DNA from: Byssochlamys sp. IMV 00236
Lineage: Eukaryota > Ascomycota > Eurotiomycetes > Eurotiales > Thermoascaceae
DNA: 64,000 bases
Reading direction: 5' to 3'
Assembly (NCBI GenBank): GCA_001931875.2
Contig: MSJH02000544.1
Location: forward strand, 248,001-312,000
This document shows positions 33,947 to 45,203 of this stretch, piece by piece; positions within the stretch are counted from its first letter, which is position 1; each line of letters starts with the position of its first letter. A program made the position numbers and the translations under genes. The notes below the pieces were generated by a model, which saw only the letters and a program-made list of their open reading frames with translations, did not search any database and was not told where the DNA came from.

Positions 33947-35042
33947 ATGGATCTCTGCAGTGTCCCTGCTTGCAACAATACACGTCGCGTGCAATGTCAG
34001 GGCTGCTTCTCTTCTGCCCTGCGTTGTATCGATTCTGTACTCGGGTATCCCCCAAGCGACCTGGATGGTCTGACAGCAATCCTTTTCATTGTATCCTGCT
34101 CAGAGCAGCCTGTGGTAATTAACAGGTCTTGCGTTGCGTCTTTGCGTTCCCATGGATCTCCATCGGGAGGCTCATGCAATCGTCGGCACGAGTCTCCAGG
34201 AAGTTGACACCCAACGACGATATTTCTGGACGATCTACAAATTGGACAGATTATGAGCATAACACTTGACTGACCCTATGAAATTAATGATAATTCAGTT
34301 CAGATCGAATATCCAAGTGAGTATGCGATGCTTTCAAAAGACGAAAAGTTCATCCCATGCGCAGAAAGGGTGACCTCCAACCACCTACGAACTGGTATCA
34401 GAAATCAAACAAGTCCTATATCACCAATGGAAAGCGCCATTCTTAGAATCCCTCAACTGGACTATGCGAAATGGAGACCGGACATGAACCGATAACTCAA
34501 GGCATGGTACGCCAACGTCCCCCGCCCAGAGAAAGTGGATTCAAAAGAGAAACTTACCTCGCAAGCTTGGTGGGATGCTCTTCAGTCTGGTACTGTTCTC
34601 CTGCTACGTCGTCCAAGCCCTGTCACACGTCGCCTGACTCTGGAGTCATTCGAGATGTGCGACAGCGTCAAGGATCCAGATCCAGAGCATCAATACTCTT
34701 CATCACAGCGAGAAGATCGATGTTCCCTGGATCTAGGTGCAACAGCTCTTCATGGCGGGATTCACGTTGATGCATCGTGTCTTATACTCGAGGGAGATCC
34801 AGCGGAAGATATCTCTTTCTAATTTAACGAAAACAACACAAAGTTGCAGCAGTGTTCTTGCAATTCGTCCTCCCCCCCATCCTGTCTTGTCCTGTGACAT
34901 TCATCTAACGCTGTCTCTCTCTCCCTTCCTGTATCCTCTCACAGAACGCTTCCCCAATACAATCTCCTCCAGTGACAGTTTTGAAAAGATCTCCACAGCC
35001 AGAATTAAATCGTATCTACTTCAAGCAAGACCCCGAGATTAG
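33947..35042 (+). pseudogene. Decayed fungal transcription factor (middle homology region), multiple breaks
   Basis: Fragments of the fungal-specific transcription factor domain (PF04082 type) lie in order on the plus strand. ALRCIDSVLGYP and GLTAILFIVSC near 34010-34090 are followed, after a frame change, by MDLHREAHAIVG and RRYFWTIYKLDRL at 34152-34253. After a second frame change comes SITL, then a TGA at 34271, PYEINDNSVQIEYPSE, a TAA at 34493, and KAWYANVPRPEK with LLLRRPSP. After a third frame change comes SEKIDVPWI, a TAG at 34734, and VQQLFMAGFTLMH. The C-terminal CSSVLAI continues across a probable intron (about 34866-34942) to RFPNTISSSDSFEKI, ending at 35042. No N-terminal zinc cluster is found. 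The TAA and TAG codons could each derive from CAA/CAG by C-to-T change, as in RIP. Confidence 0.75.
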
Positions 35043-36152
35043 CATCCATCCCTCGTGAGGCACCAAGTCTACCATAACCTCACGTATCTCAAATCGCACT
35101 GGTGAACAATCAAGAACTTGAGACTGTGATCGACAACTAGGACGTCAAACACGATGTTATCATTCAGCGCGCCTCAAATTTGGTGAATTTGGTGAAATGC
35201 TGAACCACGCAGCGCAGTGCCTAGATGATAGCACCTCTACAGAATGGGAGTCGATATTTATGAACCAGAACGAGTAAATAGGGCATTTGGATCCCTTGAT
35301 AGATTGGTATATACCTTCTTGGTGTAGATTTTCCAATGACAAGGTGGACAGGGTATGGTAGGATGTGTAGTGTTGATATACGAAAGTATATGTATGTATG
35401 TACGTTGAAAGAACGAAATACACACACCCGCTCCCTCGACGATGAGCCAAGACGAGTGTGATACGAATGGTGTGATTGACATTATGAATCGGTTGATTTT
35501 CATATCTTGAAATCTAGGTTCTGGTCCATGGTGGAATTAGATACATTTAATGAAGATTCCAAAGGCCACTTGCTGTATATAACTATTACGGAAGAAGTAA
35601 AATGTAGGTGACCCAAAATGTAGGTAACGGAGTCTGAACACGCCATTGAACCAGAACATGAATGGCGACAAAAGAACATCACAATTAGTTATCATGAGTG
35701 GACTGCGCTGTTGGTAAAGACGTAGTTATAGAAAATGGACTCTCCAACGCGATAAGTTTAGAGATCTACTATATGGGTCCAGTGGGGATGGGGAGACCCG
35801 TCGGGAAAGTTGGATATTGACGATCGCAATCGAGTAAAGTTCCGATCAGTTTCGCGGTAGTCGCGTGAGATATTCTATGATCTTGAACTCTAGCCGACTC
35901 CAGGAACGTAGAAGAAATATTATTTTGTTTTGAAGTAGTATTATCAATGCACAGAATACTGTACACGTGTAGAAGGATCGATCTTTCATACCGAGAAGAT
36001 CCTATAGAAATAAGAACAAACAACACTGTCTATATGCAGTCATTATATCTCTGTCCCAGATAGGATCAGAGTTCCATATATATATATATATAAAAGACCC
36101 AGCGGTTTCAACCGCATCAACTCAAGCAAACGCCCAATTATAACAATCACTC
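35043..36152. other. Gene-free spacer, AT-rich
   Basis: 1.1 kb of AT-rich sequence downstream of both the regulator relic and the F-box gene. It contains a TA dinucleotide run at about 36077-36092. Open frames here are short and overlap each other. Confidence 0.5.
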
Positions 36153-37010
36153 TCAATTCCCAGCTGCGACAGGAGCAGCAGCAGCAGCAACAACAGGTCC
36201 ATTATCTTCCTCCATCTCCGGATCGATCGTTCCCTGATCCTCTGGCTTGAGGTCTCTTCTCGACGCGCTCATCCTCCAGTCTTTCATGGGGAATTCGAAC
36301 GTTCGTGTAGATTTCCACGGATCCGCGTATATGCCCAGCCCATCATCGTCATCCCACGCATTGCTCTCCCACGTCTCGATCACGATATCCGACAATCTAG
36401 ACGCATCGCCCTGAGCCTTCGCACGCGATGAGACTTCCATCGCAGCAGTTTGTGCCTCCTTGCCACCTTCCCACCAGAGACAGGATACCTTGTGGTCTCG
36501 CTTGAGTCGTCCCAGCGGGAACAGAGCTAGATCATAAAACGCATTCATGCGAATACCCTGGTCGAAGGGTAAGAAGTATCGATTGAACGAAATACCACCA
36601 AATCCCTGGATGATCTCGATATAGCCCAGCGACTGCGCGGGGGGCTGCTGGACGAGCATGTGGCGCCAGCTCGCACCTTTCCGTAGAAAGGCATCTCTGT
36701 GCTCCTTACCGGCCAGCGGTAAGGTCTGGAGATCGGCGTGGCAGAAATTCTGTCTGGGACCTTCGGGGTCGGGAAACCAGAGGGGGAAGAACTTGGCTAG
36801 TAGCGGATTCTGGACTCGTTGCGTGTGTGGCGGTGCCGGTTGGAAGAACAAGGCTTGCTGCAGGGTCCGTGAATAAGTGATCAGGTCATGCCATCGTTTA
36901 CAGACGAGCTGAGCGGATGTCAGCAGCGTCTGCAGGTCGACTTGGAGCAGGATCGCCTCGAGGAGTTCTGTCGTGTGCAGAACATGTCTCCGGGCTTCTA
37001 ATGATTCCAT
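36153..37010 (-). CDS. F-box domain protein
   Basis: Single-exon protein of 285 residues. An F-box lies near the N-terminus at about residues 12-50 (TTELLEAILLQVDLQTLL, then AQLVCKRWHDLI), the part expected to bind Skp1 in an SCF ubiquitin ligase. The rest contains no WD or LRR repeats. It has a Trp-rich central part and an acidic stretch (AWDDDDGLGIYADPW), and ends in a Glu/Ala-rich low-complexity tail (VVAAAAAPVAAGN). This form, F-box plus an unknown C-terminal region, is common and expanded in filamentous ascomycetes. The substrate is unknown. The start is the first ATG. Confidence 0.85.
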   Translation of the reverse strand: MESLEARRHVLHTTELLEAILLQVDLQTLLTSAQLVCKRWHDLITYSRTLQQALFFQPAPPHTQRVQNPLLAKFFPLWFPDPEGPRQNFCHADLQTLPLAGKEHRDAFLRKGASWRHMLVQQPPAQSLGYIEIIQGFGGISFNRYFLPFDQGIRMNAFYDLALFPLGRLKRDHKVSCLWWEGGKEAQTAAMEVSSRAKAQGDASRLSDIVIETWESNAWDDDDGLGIYADPWKSTRTFEFPMKDWRMSASRRDLKPEDQGTIDPEMEEDNGPVVAAAAAPVAAGN

Positions 37011-38609
37011 GGTGGAACGAAAGCAAGAGGTGAGTGATCAAGTGTCAATCAGTCAATCAGTCAATCAGTCAACAGCAGAGACGAAGGGAAGAGCAGAGGA
37101 AGATGGCGACATGGCAGCTTTTTCAACAAAACACCCGTTGATCAGTCCTGAAGGCGCCGGGGAGAATTGGAAAAATCACCCGATAAGCTTAAGTGTCGCA
37201 ATCCCACCAGATCGTCGTTCTTCGGCCCAACGACCGTCTTCATGCGCATTCGCCACCGCGTTCGAGCAACAGAATCGGATTCAGATCCAGCGATCAATCA
37301 AATAATAATAATTCAATAATAATAATACCGGGGCTGGAGATCTTCCCCGCCACGCATTCCAGTGCTTTTTTTTTTGCTTTGCTCCGGTCCGCGCCTGACC
37401 TTCCTCATGCGCGCCATCGCGTGGAGATGTGAGATAATTAATCTTCTTTCTGGTTATTTTTAACCTTGTGAAAAACTTAGCCTTCCATCGAAGAATTCTC
37501 GACGCCGTCGTTGCTGGTCCAGATGCGCACACTAACAGCTGGTGGATGACGCTACGGCTCGCGGAGACTCCGGGACCAGACTATCTATGACTATCTGAGA
37601 CTATCTCGCTCTGATCGCTCCGTTTTCGTGCTTCTGGAACGAACCCAAGGACGATCAAACAGTCAGAAGGACGACGATATCTTAATCGGGGTATCACCAT
37701 GACCTCCAGTGGCGTGGGGGTTGTCCGATTATTATTATTCTTTTCTTCAGCGTTCAAACTGGAAGAATTCAAAGAGAACAAGGCTGGCACTGCAGTATCA
37801 CCTCGGTTGTAGAGAAACCCCGCTTACTGTGCAGTGTTGGTGCGACAGCTGGCGCCATAGCAAACAGAATCAGAGGACATCAGATATTATTTATTATTAA
37901 AACAGCTCAGTTACCCCTGCGATCATGGCTGGGGAAGATCCACGACTCTCGACAGGCCAACACCGACACGCGCCCTTGCAGAACAGGAGCAGCTGCTTAT
38001 CTACACCCTGCTTATAATTCCTAGCAGCATGTCAGTTTCCAGACAAGTCCCGGAACGGTGTATCAACACGCAATTAACATCGCACAGCAGTTAAAAATCT
38101 TCTCAGTTGACGTAGTGATCTTTTTCTGCCAAAGCAAACGTTCGTGCAACATTAGACTTGGTGGTGGGCACTAATAATCCGGAATCGATAGACAGACGGA
38201 AGCAGATCATAGTATTCCATAGGGTCTGACAAGAGCGGTGAACATATCAAATTCTGGGCAACTGGGCGTTTTTCGAGCTGACGTTTTCTATGCTTCTAGC
38301 ATCTATCTTTTGCGTGTGATACCAGCTTACTTTTTTTTGACACGCGTACCTACAAGAGGAAACAGGACCGACTTGGTTAGTCCACATATCTACCACAAAT
38401 TGGAAAGTCTGCCGGGCTTACACTGTCAGATAGTCAACATCATGACTAGTTATGTGGTATTATTATTATATTTATACTTACTTAGTGGATTTATGACGCT
38501 TAGGATGTACATATATAATCATGCGATTGTTCATTCCAACCACTAACCAGGCTGAAGAGAAAGTAGGAATCAAAATACAAGATCCAAGACATACTTAGTT
38601 ATATTATAC
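37011..38609. other. Spacer between the F-box gene promoter and the MFS gene 3' end
   Basis: 1.6 kb. It includes the 8-mer tandem repeat and several ATT/ATAATA runs around 37305-37330 and 37725-37740. No gene with recognisable features was found. A 102-codon plus-strand frame (38238-38546) is partly hydrophobic but AT-driven, and is not called. Confidence 0.5.
37045..37075. repeat. TCAATCAG tandem repeat in the F-box leader
   Basis: Three perfect 8 nt units plus a partial fourth, 35 bases upstream of the F-box start codon, hence probably in its 5' UTR or core promoter. Confidence 0.85.
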
Positions 38610-40629
38610 CTAATGCGTCATCCCCCTCGTCGCCGACTTCGTATGCAACCGTCCCAACCACGACTGCGACGTCCATCTCCTAATTCTCTTTCCGAAGATC
38701 ATAAAAACCAACAACGCCATATTATTCGCCAACAACACCCCGCCAAAGATACCCGCAACCACCACCGCGTATCCGTTCGCCAGGATCCAATCCAGGAGAT
38801 ACGAACTCATCCCGAAGGAAATAGCTTGCTTGCCTAGATTCATCGCGATCAACATCTCAGATGTATTCGTGTAGTATGAATCGACAGCATATGCGAGCGT
38901 GAAGGTGAAGTAGAAGTAGGAGCCGAATTGGTCCATCGCGACGCCTGCGAAGTAGCCGATCCAGTGTAGGTCGCGCTGGGCTGTGAAGCCGTATAGGACT
39001 AGACCTGCAGGCGCAATGAGCATGGCGGGAAGCATCACGCCTAGACGCATCTCGGCTTCGCGGATGCCGCCATTGCGCCGGGTGTAGTATGCTGCGAGGC
39101 GGTCGGAGCTGGAGGTGAATGGGAGGGCGAGGACGTAGCCGACTATAGTGCCGACAGCGATGAGGCCGGAGCTAGTCTGTTGAGGTTGGTTATTTAATTT
39201 GCATGAGAGTTTTTTTCAAGTGGTAGAGTGGCCATACCTCACTCCAGTTATATGGTGGCTGCGTGATTTTCAATGGGAAGGTGTAGTTGAAGGCCAGAGC
39301 CCCAAGGCCAATGTATATACCTAGGTAGTCCAAGTCAATGAGAAGCCCACAACTATATCTCAAAGATGAAGCATACCAAAACTGGAAATGACCCAGAAGA
39401 CGGCCGGGACGAAGAAATAAGTAAACGACCTAAACATCGTGACGAAGAATTGGGCATCTGGGTCAATAGAACTCCACGGTTTGAGGGTCTCGATGAAGGA
39501 TTTGCGTTCGGGCAGCACAACCGGCGTTACGTTTTCCATTTGAGTTGCTCCCTGGATCTTTTCCTCACTCTCGTTCACGCTGGGCAGGGGAGATTCTGTT
39601 CCTGGCTCCGGTCGCTTGTAGGTTGTTTCTTCGACGATGAAAAATGCGAGGATGAGAAGTGCGGCGGCGAAGGCGCTCTCGACGTAGAAGAAGAGTCGCC
39701 ATGAGTAACCGCCTGCGAGCATGTATCCAGCATACAAGGGACCAGTAGCTCCGAGACAGAGGCAGACTATTACCTCCAACGTCAACAACAAATTTAAATG
39801 ATCTGGGGATAAATTACCATACCTGTATAGTATCCAATGCGCTTGCCACGCTCGTGTAGGAAGAAGATGTCGTTGACAAGTTGAACAGGGAGAGATTCAC
39901 AGACTCCACTTCCGAACGCATGGAAGACACGCGCGACCATGAGACCACTATAGCTGGTCGCGCGGGAGGCACCAATGAGGCCAGCAAGGAACTGGTTAAA
40001 AGCAAACGTTGGCGCTCTGATGCTTCGTGCTGGATGAAGGAGAACATACCATTGCCATAGAAAATAACGTCACAGGGCGTCGCCCAATTTTCAGATATAG
40101 AGGTACTAAGACAAGGGAACCTATATCCTGTTAGCCTCAAATATTGCAGAAGCATATGACAAAAGGACGTACTGAAGCCAAACGCGAGGTTCGGATACGA
40201 GACCAGTCCGGAAGCCACTGCAGGAGAGATCCCGAATTCCTCGCTGTACATAGTGATATACACTGATGGCCCGACCAGTGATGTATTTCCGAGAAACGAG
40301 TACACTGAGACGATGATCAGGATCATCGTTTTCTTCCAGTTCGGCCACTTGGCTATCATCAGTTTATCATTCTGTGTTTCTGTAGAGTAAATCTCACCTG
40401 CAGGGGATCATTGGGATCATCAGCGGGCACCGGATAAAGTGCCTGTCCATATGCCGTATCATCTCCTTCCACTGCCCTCAGGTCAACGGTTCCCGGTACG
40501 TCTATTTCGTGCGCATGGCTATAAATCAGTCAGTCCCTGAGACTGTTCCAAAAATACCTCCTGCCTGCGAAAAGAATACCTATGCGCAAGATGCCTGTGG
40601 CCCTCCTGGGTTTCAATATCCTTTGCCAT
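38610..40629 (-). CDS. Major facilitator superfamily transporter (DHA1-like)
   Basis: Integral membrane H+-coupled transporter of the DHA1 type, drug or metabolite efflux being the usual role. Eight exons on the minus strand (40629-40580, 40518-40398, 40347-40173, 40120-40050, 39991-39823, 39766-39377, 39320-39238, 39176-38610) encode 541 residues. The hydrophilic N-terminus contains the typical PADDPNDPLQ followed by WPNWKK before TM1. Motif A appears as LYLKIGRRP between TM2 and TM3, and motif C-like GATGPLYAGYMLAGGYSWR lies in TM5. The central loop (about residues 250-310) is hydrophilic and Glu/Pro-rich. The tail is basic. Intron 2 uses an AAG acceptor, chosen because it joins Q to WPNWKK as in relatives. 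Substrate unknown. Confidence 0.92.
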
Positions 40630-41048
40630 GGTGTCAAGATGTCCACTTCTGCGGATCTGAGCTGCACATCCTAGACAGCGGGTCTATCTGCTCTTTTAAG
40701 AAGAGTCCTGGGTGTTGATGGCCGTTCGTTCTCCCCGGATCGTCCCTGTCATTCCCCCAGACGGCATCGCCTGAATAACCAGAAACAAGCTGCGGGGCCC
40801 AAGCCACGTGTGGGACGTTACGAGTTGGTGCGGCCTGTAAGGTTTAACTAGAATGACACGCGAGTACTCTGTAGTCGAATCTCCTTTTCTGGTTGCGATA
40901 TCCTGGGGACCATTGGAGCCGGTAGCCATTCGAAGAGACCGCCGATCCCAGCTAACCCAACACCATTTCCTGCTATCTTTCCTTTGGAGACAGCTATTAA
41001 TCAACCCATAGAAACTCTAGGAGACTGGAAAGTCATTCAACGACGCGA

Positions 41049-41627
41049 CTAAAAACGCCAAGTCCTCAAAGGCTGTTCTAGATTCCACAATATCTGCCAC
41101 AATTCGCCACGGACTACCTTTTCCCACTGACCATACGATTGAACAACCTTATCCGGTGTCTTGGGACCATAATCCAGTAATTTGGGATTGACTTCAGGAG
41201 GTTTGTCTGGGACACTGGCGGAATTCCGATCTTGAAGATCGAGGATTCTTGGAGCATGGCCTGTGCACTCTGAGTCTGGGGTAATTCCCCGGATATGTGG
41301 AGAAGCTCAAAATGCGGGGACTATCAGTTCTCTTGATTAAAAACCGAGCCAACATATCCTCCACATGGGGCCCCCTTGTAGCTTTGTCTGGCCCCGCAGA
41401 TTTGATATTGACTATACTCTTGTCGGGGGTTCAACCGGTGATATGTCGTCATGGTTGTAGAGATCGTTAGCAGTCTTCGTACTGAACATGGGATTATGGA
41501 GCTTGTCTATAGCAGACACATGAGCATGGAGGAAATGGCCTTCAATGTCCGATATGTAACCGTATACAGGCGCCTGTATTTATTGGGGAAGGCGACGCCG
41601 TGTAGAAGACCTAGCCTCGTCTCTCAT
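41049..41627 (-). pseudogene. Probable gene relic, unrecognised, four internal stops
   Basis: A 193-codon minus-strand frame starting at an ATG (41627) and ending at 41049 reads as protein-like between internal stops at 41580-41582 (TAA), 41412-41414 (TAG), 41337-41339 (TAA) and 41307-41309 (TGA). The open stretches contain, for example, GYISDIEGHFLHAHVSAIDK and, after the last stop, ECTGHAPRILDLQDR and QSYGQWEKVVRGELWQILW. Some stops might be spliced out: a possible 3' acceptor CCCCAG lies at 41272-41277. CAA/CAG to TAA/TAG change would explain most of them. No family is recognised. A chance protein-like appearance cannot be excluded. Confidence 0.35.
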
Positions 41628-43443
41628 ATCTAGTGACAAAATATTAGCACGCACTCGGGAGAATTAGTAGAAATAACTCGTACAGATCTTGTCCAATGGC
41701 CTTTACCAAGCCTTTAAAGTTGCCAGAGAGGCATAATAATCCCTCACTAATGTGGAGCTATATAGCCGAGGTCGAAATGTTCTTATAAGATATGTGATTC
41801 AACGGTGTGCTCGATGAGACCAGAGCACAAGTTCAGACACAAAGAAATAATGGTAGCTACACTGCTTTTCCTCATTTTTGTCAGGTTACCAGGTGACTTC
41901 AAGTCAGGTGGCTACGCTTCCCAAGACAGCCACGGGGCCTCAGGCACCAGTTCACTACCTTTTGTTTCCCACCTGCCTACTTCACCCGTTTAATCCACAT
42001 CAGCAAGCTAAGAGTCTTGAGATAAATGTTCGCCTTCCAGCTCTATCTAGTCGATTAGATGATAGAGTCGCGAATTAACTATCTAGACACTATGAAGTGG
42101 TTGGATGTTGAAAATTAAGGTTTGCCTCCCTCCCACATGGAAGCCTGCTCTTCAATTCGTACTATGACGAATATACATCAATCATGCTGTAGGTCTAACT
42201 GATTATCACTTCAACCGCTCATTGTACAGACATAGACAGAGTGTGTTTCCGTAAGCTCAGATAGCCTGACAGCCTGACAACTGATCTTCCAGCAAGTTTT
42301 TATAAATTAGGTAGTTGCCTGATACGTTGACTAGAAAGGTGTTCCTACCATCTGTAGTCGAATCAAGGACCAAATGCTACAAAATACTAAATAGCTTCCC
42401 ATTGGGTGGAGTCACATCAACTGAATCGATACTTGTAGAGTATATATTATTGTCAATCGACCCAGATGGCGAGTCACTTTTCAAGTCCGCCCCCATGTTC
42501 ATACTCCGGTACAACTGAATAAGTACCAGCTCCTCCCGTCCGGTTTCGAACCACCGCACCGAAGAGTTCGGAACTGGAAGTTTATTTCTTCAAAGAAGAA
42601 GGAAAAAAAAATTAGCTTCTCTTTGATTGGGGGCTATGCCGACTAGACCAACAGCCCGTTGTCACTAATTGGAGTTCAACAACCAACCATATATAGTAAG
42701 CCTCTTCCTCCACCATTTTGGTCGCGCGTTCCAGGTTAATCGTGGTCTATTAGGATAATAGAATGTTCAACCACACGTGGGGGAAATGCAATTCTTAGAG
42801 AAATAAATATAATGCTCTTCGACTAGGCTATAGTTGCTTAGATAGAAAATCTTCGCATAGCTTACAATTGCTGAAGAGATCAAAGGGATATATTTCTACA
42901 GGAGGTTGCCATATAATAAAGCTTAAGGCCTATAGAGAGGAGTAACATACGTGTTAAACATGTTAAAACAATATTATGCTAGATAAGACGTGTCAGTATA
43001 TATGACGTCGAATACTAGTTATAGAAAGGAATGCTTAGACATGGGGTCTTTTTGACAGAAGTTCTTGAAAACACATGCACGGGCCATGATACGACATTTC
43101 GTAAATACGTATATACATGTCTCCAGAAATGAACGTGTCTTTCTTTACACTGTACCTGGTTCGCTATCATTATCAGATTTCATACAGGCCTCTAGGTCCA
43201 CCACCGCTGAGAATTATTGCTACTTGCCATAGTGGTAACGATCTAGCCCAACAGAATCTGTGACTTCACAAAACATAGAGGCAGCCATCCACAAGCATTC
43301 AGCAGTAATCGTACAAACAGAACAGATAGACAGTCAACACGTAAGAACGATTAGAATCACAAGCTGCAGTACACCTGTTTATAAACGCGTGAGACAGAAA
43401 GGAACATTGCCCGCACAATAGGAGCTTGGGGGGAAGGCGGCAG

Positions 43444-43542
43444 GTCGGACAAGCCGACGCCATTCATGAAAAAAAGGGGTCTTGCGCCATGTGGTGAAGT
43501 GTAAGCCACATGGCACAGAAAAATTGCTCTTCCGAGGAAGAG
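43444..43542. repeat. Three consecutive inverted repeats
   Basis: Hairpin 1: GTCGG at 43444-43448 with CCGAC at 43454-43458. Hairpin 2: GCCATGTGG at 43486-43494 with CCACATGGC at 43506-43514. Hairpin 3: CTCTTCC at 43527-43533 with GGAAGAG at 43536-43542. All arms are perfect. Function unknown. Confidence 0.6.
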
Positions 43543-44817
43543 ACGGAGCAGGTTAGCCTATCTACGACCCAGTTAACGGAAGAAGAGAAGAGAAAATAAA
43601 AAAGAGGCGAAGGGGGGGGGGATGCTCTAGGTCCGGCCACAGAGATAAATACCTGGCTGAGCTACTAGTAGTTGCTATAGAATCCAAGCTCAGCGAGCTT
43701 CGCTCCCAGAAGGAATTGTGGGCAGCTAGAAGTGGCCACGAGAGAGCAACTTTCGGTAGGTACGCAGTACCCGTAGATACGGCACCTCAGGAAGCACAAA
43801 TAAGAGCAGCATGGCAAAATCGCAACGCTCTGTCATTACTAGTATCGTTGGTAGACTTTCATGAATGTGGGAAGATCACAATCTCTAAATCAAATATACG
43901 TTTCTCTTTCTTCATCATGTTAAGTTAATCAGTAGTTACAGGGAACCTAGTATGTCATGGGTTCCGTAACTTGTCTCCATTAACTCCTCGCAGGCAATCG
44001 CATCGGGAGCGACTAGACCTTCCTGGAAGAAAGTAGGCAAAAATATTGGGACCAAAAGCCATATTGTGTGTCGATATAGAGTGAGCCTTGTATATACTGC
44101 AACTGGATACAAGCTTCAGATCCAAGCCGCTGACGAGTAATCAATTGCCACAAATATAACAGCTGGGCTGCACTGATCCTATAATGTGGCGCATGAAGAA
44201 CATGTGCATGATTGCTTGGCGTATTGTCTATTCGTACCACCTTTTGATTGTATAGACTTATTGCTCCTTCGTCATTAATAATTCCACATATGATGGTATT
44301 GAAAACAAGGTTACCTTTACCCCTCCGCATAGTCCTCCCAAGCATCCCACTGATCGGTCTAGGTATACACGTGCGGTGATTATCAATATAATATCATGGC
44401 AGATGGACAAATAGACAGGACGTGGAGTGCACAGTTAGTCTGTGGCATCATTATACTGCCATACTAGATAAGTACTTATACGAGAACTCAAGAGTGTTAA
44501 CATTTTGCTCTTACCACATAAGAGAACGAAATTAATTAATTTATCGCGTCATAGACGGACTCTGATATACGAAAAGATGCCTCTGAGAACATCGTTGTAA
44601 CACTGTATACTTAGCTGGATACCCATCTACAACTGCCCCAACATCCTGATATCATCCTACAACTGAGTCTAGCAGCGTATAACCTTTCTTTCCCACTTGC
44701 GATATCTAAATCCTTCCACTCTGATACCTACTATACTTTCTTCTTGGCTACTACTTCCATCTCAGATTCCATAAACCAACTTCTCCCAACAAAAATTACC
44801 CGACAGGCGGAGAAATT

Positions 44818-44842
44818 GCGGGGTTATACTGACGATCCCCGC
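44818..44842. promoter_or_regulatory. GCGGGG/CCCCGC inverted repeat, possible regulator site
   Basis: Perfect 6-base arms with a 13-base spacer, about 360 bases upstream of the SDR start. Dyad CGG/CCG elements are typical targets of Zn2Cys6 dimers. The assignment is inference. Confidence 0.3.
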
Positions 44843-45203
44843 GACGCCAGTTGAATTTAACCAGTCCAATCGCTTATTCTCCGACTATGGAGCTAGGATT
44901 CTATCGGGCTAACCCCGGAGTGAAACTACCTGTGTGAAAGAGTTGCAACCGTAGCAATAGATCAAGAATTTGAATTAGCTTTAACGGACAGGATGCGTGG
45001 AGTATCAACGAGCCTTAACCAGATGAAGATTCGTACCAAGGAGGGGTAAATTAGAAACGATCTAGTTAGTTATTCTATCGTTCTTATAATAATCTTGGCC
45101 GGGTATTTACTCATTCTTATCATCCTCTATCTATTTTAATCTACTTCAGATAATCATACCCACCATATAAATACTCAAAAGCAACAAACGAGGCAGAAAA
45201 ACC

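Larger units (their letters stand above)
41628..45203. other. AT-rich gene desert upstream of the SDR gene
   Basis: 3.6 kb with no convincing gene on either strand and frames mostly below 70 codons. Features are three adjacent perfect inverted repeats (43444-43542), a purine-rich tract with a run of G near 43611-43620, and GC-rich palindromic elements in otherwise AT-rich DNA at 44818-44925. The last 100 bases are the probable SDR promoter and leader. Confidence 0.5.
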
